Assembly: GCA_934130175.1 (NCBI GenBank)
Contig: CAKOXP010000003.1
Span: forward strand, 1-64,000
From: an uncultured Bacilli bacterium
GTDB lineage: Bacteria; Bacillota_I; Bacilli_A; RF39; UBA660
Direction: 5' to 3'
DNA: 64,000 nucleotides
A model generated the notes under the pieces. That model saw only the letters and a list, made by a program, of their open reading frames with translations. It ran no database searches and was not told where the DNA came from. Within the stretch, counting starts at the first letter, position 1. Each line of letters opens with the position of its first letter. Shown here piece by piece: positions 58,970 to 64,000 of this stretch. The translations under genes were made by a program, and so were the position numbers.

Positions 58970-60610
58970 ATGCCAATTGAAGATAAGATTTCAAGTTTCA
59001 TTAAAGATATGGGATATTTGAATGACGAACACGTTTTAGGGGTTTTCTTTTATGGTAGTTATTTAACAGGATTAAATACAGATAATTCTGACATTGATTT
59101 ACATATTATATTTGATAATGAAGACCCTAATCATTTGATTAGAGGAAATAAAATTGTGGATGGAACAAGGATAGAATATTTTGAAAAACCACTTGAAGAT
59201 ATCTATCAAACAGTCAACGAAGACTATATGAATCAAAATAATGCTACATTGACAATTTTTGGTACTTCAAAAATTATTTATGCAAAAGATAATCAACTAA
59301 AACAATTACAGGAATATGTAATTAACAAATTTTCTAATCCATTACCTCCATTAAGTGATGATGAAGCTAAAGAACAAGTATCTATTTTAAATAATAGAAT
59401 GGAAAAATTAGAAAAGTATGCAGAAACTAATAATCCACATTTTGAACATTTATATCATTTAACAATCGATAAAATTAGAAGATTTTATCATAACTTAATG
59501 GGAATACCGAGAATAGAAACATCTAAAGGTTTTAGACTATATACTGATGAAAAATATAGAAATGCATTTTGTATTAATAAAATTCCAGAACAAATTTTTA
59601 TAGAAATGTATTTTAAATTGGTTTCAGATACCAGTTTAGATAAAATTCAAAAATATAACTTATTGAATAAAATGTATGAATTTACGAAGCTTAATGTTGT
59701 GTTAGAAAATGACTATAGAATACCTATTAAAAGTAGAAACGATGGCTTTGATATTCCTATAATTGAACCAACTATAATTGAGAAACGAGATACTATTGAA
59801 ATCCCACCTACCACTTTAAAAAGAGTATTAAAATTTATTAAAGAAATGGATTATCTAAATAATAACCATTGTTTAGGAGTAATAGTTTATGGAAGTAGTT
59901 TGACTGGCTTTAATACAAATATTTCAGATATTGATTTGCATATAGTATTTGATAATGAGAAACCTGATCGTTTGATTAGGGGAAATAAAATTATAGATGG
60001 TACTAAAATTGAATATTTTGAAAAACCTATTAAAGATATTTATTTAGAAATTGAAAATGGTTATTTAAATCAAAATAATGCATCTTTTGCAATAATTGGT
60101 AAAGGCACAATAGTTTTTGAAAGAGATAGTAAATTAAGCTTACTACAACAATATGCGCTAAATAGATTTTCAACACCGATGCCTTGTCTAAGTGAAGATG
60201 ATGCTAGAGAACAAGTATCTATTATAAATAATAGGATGGAAAAATTAGAAAAATTTGCTATAAACGATGATCCTAGATTTGAACATTTATCGCATTTAAC
60301 AATCGATAAAATTAGAAAGTTTTATCATAAAAGTATTGGTATTTCCAAAATTCCTACATCAAAAGTTTATAGAATTTATACTGATGAAGATTATAGGAAT
60401 TCAGTGTATAAAGAAAATCCAGAATTAGAATTTGTTAATATGTATTTAAATTTAATTACAACAAATTGTGTAGATAAATTACAAAGATTAGAAATGATTA
60501 AAGAGTTTTACAACTATGCAACAAGAAATATAAATTTAGGAAATGATTATAGAATTCTTATAAAAAGTAGAAATACGGGAATTAATCAAAAAAATGATCA
60601 AAAGCATTAA
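58970..60610 (+). CDS. Tandem-duplicated nucleotidyltransferase
   Basis: 546 residues made of two homologous halves (about 1-265 and 280-546). Each has the nucleotidyltransferase core: YGSYLTGLNTDNSDIDLHII near residue 27 and YGSSLTGFNTNISDIDLHIV near 305, with the G-S and D-x-D pattern. Each half then repeats the blocks LIRGNKI, IEYFEKP, QVSI(L/I)NNRMEKLEK and LTIDKIRRFYH/LTIDKIRKFYH. The last is a helical region typical of the companion part of kanamycin-type or MNT transferases. A head-to-tail duplication within one chain is unusual. Shine-Dalgarno GGGGGGTG (with six G, 58954-58959). It stands next to the IS-like end; may be a transferred gene. Substrate unknown. Confidence 0.8.
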   Translation: MPIEDKISSFIKDMGYLNDEHVLGVFFYGSYLTGLNTDNSDIDLHIIFDNEDPNHLIRGNKIVDGTRIEYFEKPLEDIYQTVNEDYMNQNNATLTIFGTSKIIYAKDNQLKQLQEYVINKFSNPLPPLSDDEAKEQVSILNNRMEKLEKYAETNNPHFEHLYHLTIDKIRRFYHNLMGIPRIETSKGFRLYTDEKYRNAFCINKIPEQIFIEMYFKLVSDTSLDKIQKYNLLNKMYEFTKLNVVLENDYRIPIKSRNDGFDIPIIEPTIIEKRDTIEIPPTTLKRVLKFIKEMDYLNNNHCLGVIVYGSSLTGFNTNISDIDLHIVFDNEKPDRLIRGNKIIDGTKIEYFEKPIKDIYLEIENGYLNQNNASFAIIGKGTIVFERDSKLSLLQQYALNRFSTPMPCLSEDDAREQVSIINNRMEKLEKFAINDDPRFEHLSHLTIDKIRKFYHKSIGISKIPTSKVYRIYTDEDYRNSVYKENPELEFVNMYLNLITTNCVDKLQRLEMIKEFYNYATRNINLGNDYRILIKSRNTGINQKNDQKH

Positions 60611-60681
60611 TTAATACTCTTTTCTTATCTTTTAATTTTAATTTATTTGTGATAATATAGTAAAAATGAGGAGATGATTTT

Positions 60682-61362
60682 ATGAAAAGTTCTAAGCTTG
60701 TAGAAATGTATAAAGATGGAAATATTGTTATACCATTATTTATATTCAAAAAGTATAAAGAGTTAAAACTAGAACTAAATGAATTCATCCTCTTAATGTA
60801 CTTATATAATAAAGGTAATAATATAGTATTTGATCCTAGTAAATTTAGTGAAGAATTAAATATGGGATTAGAAGAAGTAATGGAGATTGTCTCAAACTTA
60901 AGTGATAAAAATCTTTTAAAAGTAGATGTTATAAAAAGTGAAAAGAAGATTATGGAAGAGCTTATTCAATTAGATGGTTTTTATAACAAATTAGCGCTAC
61001 TTACTATGGAAGAAGTTAATAATACTAGTGAAGCATCTTCAAGTAATGTTTTTGAAATTGTAGAAAAGGAATTTGGAAGGACATTAAGTCCAATAGAATA
61101 TGAAATTATTCAGGCTTGGTTAGATAATGGAATTAGTGAAGAATTAATTACTGAAGCTTTAAAAGAAGCTACTTTTAATGGCGTTTCTAATTTGAGATAC
61201 ATTGATAAGATTTTGTATGAATGGGGTAAAGATGGAGTTAAGACTAAAGAAGATGTAGAAAAGCGAAAATTAAAGAGAAATAAAAAGATTAAAAAGGAAG
61301 AAGAGGCAAAGGACTTAGATTTAGATATTATGGAATGGGATTGGTTCGATGACGAAGAGTAA
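60682..61362 (+). CDS. dnaD: DnaD-domain replication initiation protein
   Basis: 226 residues. N-terminal winged helix (ELNEFILLMYLYNKGNNIVFD) and C-terminal DnaD domain (FGRTLSPIEYEIIQAWLDNG and NLRYIDKILYEWGKDGV near 190). The tail is charged. DnaD helps load the helicase with DnaB at the origin. Overlaps nth by 14 bases, the same order as in Bacillus. Confidence 0.93.
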   Translation: MKSSKLVEMYKDGNIVIPLFIFKKYKELKLELNEFILLMYLYNKGNNIVFDPSKFSEELNMGLEEVMEIVSNLSDKNLLKVDVIKSEKKIMEELIQLDGFYNKLALLTMEEVNNTSEASSSNVFEIVEKEFGRTLSPIEYEIIQAWLDNGISEELITEALKEATFNGVSNLRYIDKILYEWGKDGVKTKEDVEKRKLKRNKKIKKEEEAKDLDLDIMEWDWFDDEE

Positions 61363-61972
61363 ACTAATAAGAGAATATTTAGATGAATTATTTCCGAATC
61401 CTAAATGTGAATTGAATTATAACAATGATTATGAGTTGTTGATTGCTATATGTTTAAGTGCTCAAACTACTGATAAAAGAGTTAATGAAGTAACAAAAGT
61501 TTTATTTGAAAAATATCCAAGATTAGAGGATATGAAAAATGCAGATGTTAAAGATTTGGAACAAATTATTAGGCCATTAGGTTCTTTCCACAAAAAAAGT
61601 TGTTATGTAAAAGAGTTATCCACTATTATTGTGGATAAATATTCATCCGTTGTACCAACGGCTAGAACTGATTTAGAAAGTCTACCTGGTGTAGGAAGAA
61701 AAACCGTTAATGTCTTTTTAGGAGAGTTTTATAACTATCCAGCTATTGCTGTTGATACACATGTAGAACGAGTTAGTAAAAGACTTAGAATTGCTAAAAA
61801 AGATAGTAATGTGAAAGAAGTAGAAGAAAAACTAATGAAGTTTTATCCTAAAAAAGAATGGGCAAAAAGACATCTACAAATGGTTTTATTTGGAAGGTAT
61901 TACTGCAAAGCAATTAAACCATTATGTGAAAATTGCAAATTAAAAGAATATTGCAAAGAAAAAAGAAAGTAA
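61349..61972 (+). CDS. nth: Endonuclease III
   Basis: 207 residues. Helix-hairpin-helix with catalytic lysine in LPGVGRKTVNVFLGEF and catalytic aspartate in VDTHVERV. 4Fe-4S cluster ligands C-x6-C-x2-C-x5-C in YYCKAIKPLCENCKLKEYC. It removes oxidised pyrimidines from DNA. Confidence 0.97.
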   Translation: MTKSKLIREYLDELFPNPKCELNYNNDYELLIAICLSAQTTDKRVNEVTKVLFEKYPRLEDMKNADVKDLEQIIRPLGSFHKKSCYVKELSTIIVDKYSSVVPTARTDLESLPGVGRKTVNVFLGEFYNYPAIAVDTHVERVSKRLRIAKKDSNVKEVEEKLMKFYPKKEWAKRHLQMVLFGRYYCKAIKPLCENCKLKEYCKEKRK

Positions 61973-61993
61973 ATTTTAAACTTTCTTTTTTTT
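61961..61993. terminator. Bidirectional terminator, nth / PBP gene
   Basis: Ten-base stem AAAAGAAAGT (61961-61970) with ACTTTCTTTT (61980-61989) and a T run after it. Confidence 0.85.
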
Positions 61994-61996
61994 AAT

Positions 61997-64000
61997 TTAT
62001 GGAGTTGTAGGAACAGTTGGTGTAGTAGGATCAGGATCCTCACCACTAGAATCAGCTGTAATAGTATAGTTAACACTAGCATTATATGATTTATTATTAT
62101 ATGAAATTAAATACTTAACTGTACATGTTTTTGCAGTTGTAAACTTAATTCCATCATGACAATCACTAGTTCCATCTACTTTAATTGATGTAGGAGTAAC
62201 AGCATTAGAATTAACTTTAAATGTACATGTATTTGTAGGAATAGTATCACCTACTTTGAATGCTGTCTGAGTGCATGCAAATGTTGTAACTTCAGCTTTT
62301 TGTTCTTCTTTTAATTGATATGTAGCAGCATCACTTTGAGCTCCACTATAACTTTTGTATGTTGCAACAACTTTATATGTATCATAAGGAGTTGCAGTTT
62401 TAAATGTATATGATGTTCCTGATGTAAATGTTAATAATCTATTACCTTGATATACATTATATCCAAAATCACCATATCCTTCATCTTTTTCTAACTTACT
62501 AACACCATTCCATGTAATTGTAACTTTGTCACCACTATATGATACCTTTAATCCTGTTGGAGTATTAAGTTTAGTAGCAGTAACTTTTTCTGGTTCTTTT
62601 CCTTTTTTGAAATATTCATAAGTAATTGAACCACCATAACCATCTTCAGCTACTTGAGGAGGATTTGAACCTGTGATAATTCCAAGTTTAACAACACTGT
62701 CAGGCATCTTGAAATCATCATTATCATTTTTCATAACCCCTCTTGCAAGAGCTAAGAATAATTTATCTTTTTGAATAGTAGCAGGAATATTTCTTAAAAC
62801 ATATTCACCATTTTTATCAATATAATCATATCCATACCACATACCAATAACAGTTTTTGTTGTATAACCAACAACCCATGAATCTCTGATAGCGTCGCTA
62901 GGCATATGATTATTTCTCATTGTAGCTTCATCATAGTTTGTAGTACCGGTTTTTGCAGCAATATTATGAGGTTTACCACCTGTCATTGAAACATCTTGTA
63001 AAACACTTGAAATCATATAGGCTGTAGCATCACTCATTACTTTTTTAGATTTATCTTTATGTTCTTTGGTTTTACCAGTATCACGGAATACTATCTTAGA
63101 TACTGAATATGGTTCATGATAAGTTCCACCATTAGAGAAGGCGGCATAAGCAGCACTCATTTGCAAAGGAGAAACTCCTGTGAATGCTCCAATTGCATGT
63201 GCTTCATGAATTCTACCATTTGAAATTTCTGGTGTTATTCCAAGACCTGTAACAAACTCTATAATTTTGGCATTATCAACTTGTTGGAAAGCTTTTAAAG
63301 CAGGAATATTACGAGAAGTTGATAATGCTCTTCTTAAAGTAATAGTTCCAAAATATCCACCATCCCAGTTCTTTATTGATTGTCCATTTGAATAAGAATA
63401 AGGAGCATCATCAAATAAAGTATAAGTAGACCAATCGTTGTATTCAATACCTGGGCCATAATCAAATAATGGTTTAGCAGTAGAACCAGGTTGTCTCTTA
63501 ATCTTTGTTGCATAGTTATAAGTAGAAGCACCGCTTCTGTTACGACCAGCACCAACAGCTAAAATTTTACCAGTAGCTGTATCCAAAACAGATACACCGG
63601 TTTGAACTTTATCATTAATCCAAGTATATGTATTTCCATCTAAAACATCATTAACAGCATCTTGTTTACTACGATCCATATTAGTATAGATTAATACAGG
63701 AGTAGTATAAGCATTAACTCCATAAGTATCTTTAACTTCTTCAACAACAGTATCAACATATCCTTGATATTTAGAAGTAGAAGCATTTTCTGTCTCAGCA
63801 GTTAAACTTTCAACAGGAACACTTTTAGCTAAGTTGTATTGTTCTTCAGTAATATAACCATGTTTTTTCATTAAGTATAAAACTGTATTTCTTCTAGCAG
63901 TAGCATTTTTAGGATTAACATTAGGTCTATAGAAGTTAGGAGATTTAAACATACCAGCAAGTATTGCAGCTTCACTTAAATTTAAATCAGCAACATCTTT
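61997..64000 (-). CDS. Class A penicillin-binding protein, 3' part
   Basis: The gene runs off the right edge: the frame is open to base 64000, where residues read KDVADLNLSEAAILAGMFKSP, the end of the GT51 glycosyltransferase domain. The transpeptidase domain follows with SxxK in GSTAKPLF, SxN in STSRNIPAL and KTGT in AAKTGTTNY, so it should cross-link peptidoglycan. After it lies a fibronectin type III-like domain (VSYSGDKVTITWNG... TYKVVATYKSY), then a second beta domain with a cysteine pair (TFACTQTAFKVGD and KTCTVKYLISYNNKSYN), and a Pro/Thr tail. The window holds about 668 residues. Confidence 0.93.
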   Translation of the reverse strand, partial: KDVADLNLSEAAILAGMFKSPNFYRPNVNPKNATARRNTVLYLMKKHGYITEEQYNLAKSVPVESLTAETENASTSKYQGYVDTVVEEVKDTYGVNAYTTPVLIYTNMDRSKQDAVNDVLDGNTYTWINDKVQTGVSVLDTATGKILAVGAGRNRSGASTYNYATKIKRQPGSTAKPLFDYGPGIEYNDWSTYTLFDDAPYSYSNGQSIKNWDGGYFGTITLRRALSTSRNIPALKAFQQVDNAKIIEFVTGLGITPEISNGRIHEAHAIGAFTGVSPLQMSAAYAAFSNGGTYHEPYSVSKIVFRDTGKTKEHKDKSKKVMSDATAYMISSVLQDVSMTGGKPHNIAAKTGTTNYDEATMRNNHMPSDAIRDSWVVGYTTKTVIGMWYGYDYIDKNGEYVLRNIPATIQKDKLFLALARGVMKNDNDDFKMPDSVVKLGIITGSNPPQVAEDGYGGSITYEYFKKGKEPEKVTATKLNTPTGLKVSYSGDKVTITWNGVSKLEKDEGYGDFGYNVYQGNRLLTFTSGTSYTFKTATPYDTYKVVATYKSYSGAQSDAATYQLKEEQKAEVTTFACTQTAFKVGDTIPTNTCTFKVNSNAVTPTSIKVDGTSDCHDGIKFTTAKTCTVKYLISYNNKSYNASVNYTITADSSGEDPDPTTPTVPTTP

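Noticed and set aside
1..64000. Mycoplasma-type code with TGA as tryptophan
   Set aside because: Genes end cleanly at TGA with ATGA overlaps, and tryptophan is encoded by TGG throughout.
1..64000. CRISPR array
   Set aside because: No series of short direct repeats with regular spacers was found. The only strong direct repeats are the two toxin cassettes.

Overview
The window is about 64 kb of very AT-rich DNA with dense, mostly short-spaced genes and the standard genetic code (TGA is used as a stop, for example in the ATGA overlaps near 2394 and 3407). Gene content points to a low-GC, Gram-positive, spore-forming member of the Bacillota, probably an uncultured gut lineage. It carries an alpha/beta-type small acid-soluble spore protein (46303), SpoIVA (51207) and a SpoVIF-like coat protein (54173), tyrosine and leucine T-box leaders, EzrA, the FemAB and sortase machinery, DnaD-Nth, and many lipoproteins with a clear lipobox. 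I cannot name the genus.

Layout. 1-6.4 kb: a glycolysis operon (pgk, tpiA) with a lipid flippase and a GT4 glycosyltransferase embedded in it, then a lipoprotein. 6.5-14 kb: an accessory-looking stretch with a solitary YhcG-type nuclease, a membrane thioredoxin-like protein, tRNA-Asn, a secreted phage-tail-collar-like protein behind a promoter holding a run of nine G, a coiled-coil protein, a CtpA-type protease, and on the minus strand a thioester/SpaA surface adhesin with its own sortase. 14-22.9 kb: fhs, a secreted Ig-like repeat protein, an envelope cluster (NfeD, SPFH, TcaA-like lipoprotein, DUF5684-like), a radical SAM protein, a patatin and a VanY-type carboxypeptidase. 22.97-23.6 kb: two tandem, about 95% identical 299-bp cassettes, each looking like a complete type I toxin-antitoxin module. 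23.7-41.9 kb: a GH31 enzyme, T-box-leuS, a MurJ/SpoVB-like flippase, two FemAB ligases, trmB, a three-gene envelope/division-like operon, T-box-tyrS, a phosphatase and rpsD with a leader. 42-64 kb: EzrA, thiI, SASP, a broken Rpn-like gene, ackA-nrnA-ysxC, spoIVA, a HopA1-like protein, spoVIF, der, HU, a CCA-adding enzyme, an IS3-type end remnant, a duplicated nucleotidyltransferase, dnaD-nth, and the 3' part of a class A penicillin-binding protein.

The most striking system is at 22975-23601. Each cassette encodes a 27-residue hydrophobic peptide behind a strong Shine-Dalgarno sequence, and a convergent antisense RNA with a good promoter and a strong terminator. The antisense RNA shares its sequence with the toxin leader, so both can pair with the same 3' part of the toxin mRNA. 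The toxin promoter overlaps a sequence very close to the Gram-positive LexA (SOS) box. By analogy with TisB and BsrG this would be a damage-induced membrane peptide, present in two copies. The second strong signal is the G9 tract between the -35 and -10 boxes of the secreted tail-collar-like gene (8288-8296), the classic layout of a transcriptional phase-variation switch.

Most start sites were moved downstream of the longest open frame when a Shine-Dalgarno sequence or an internal promoter demanded it; each entry says so.
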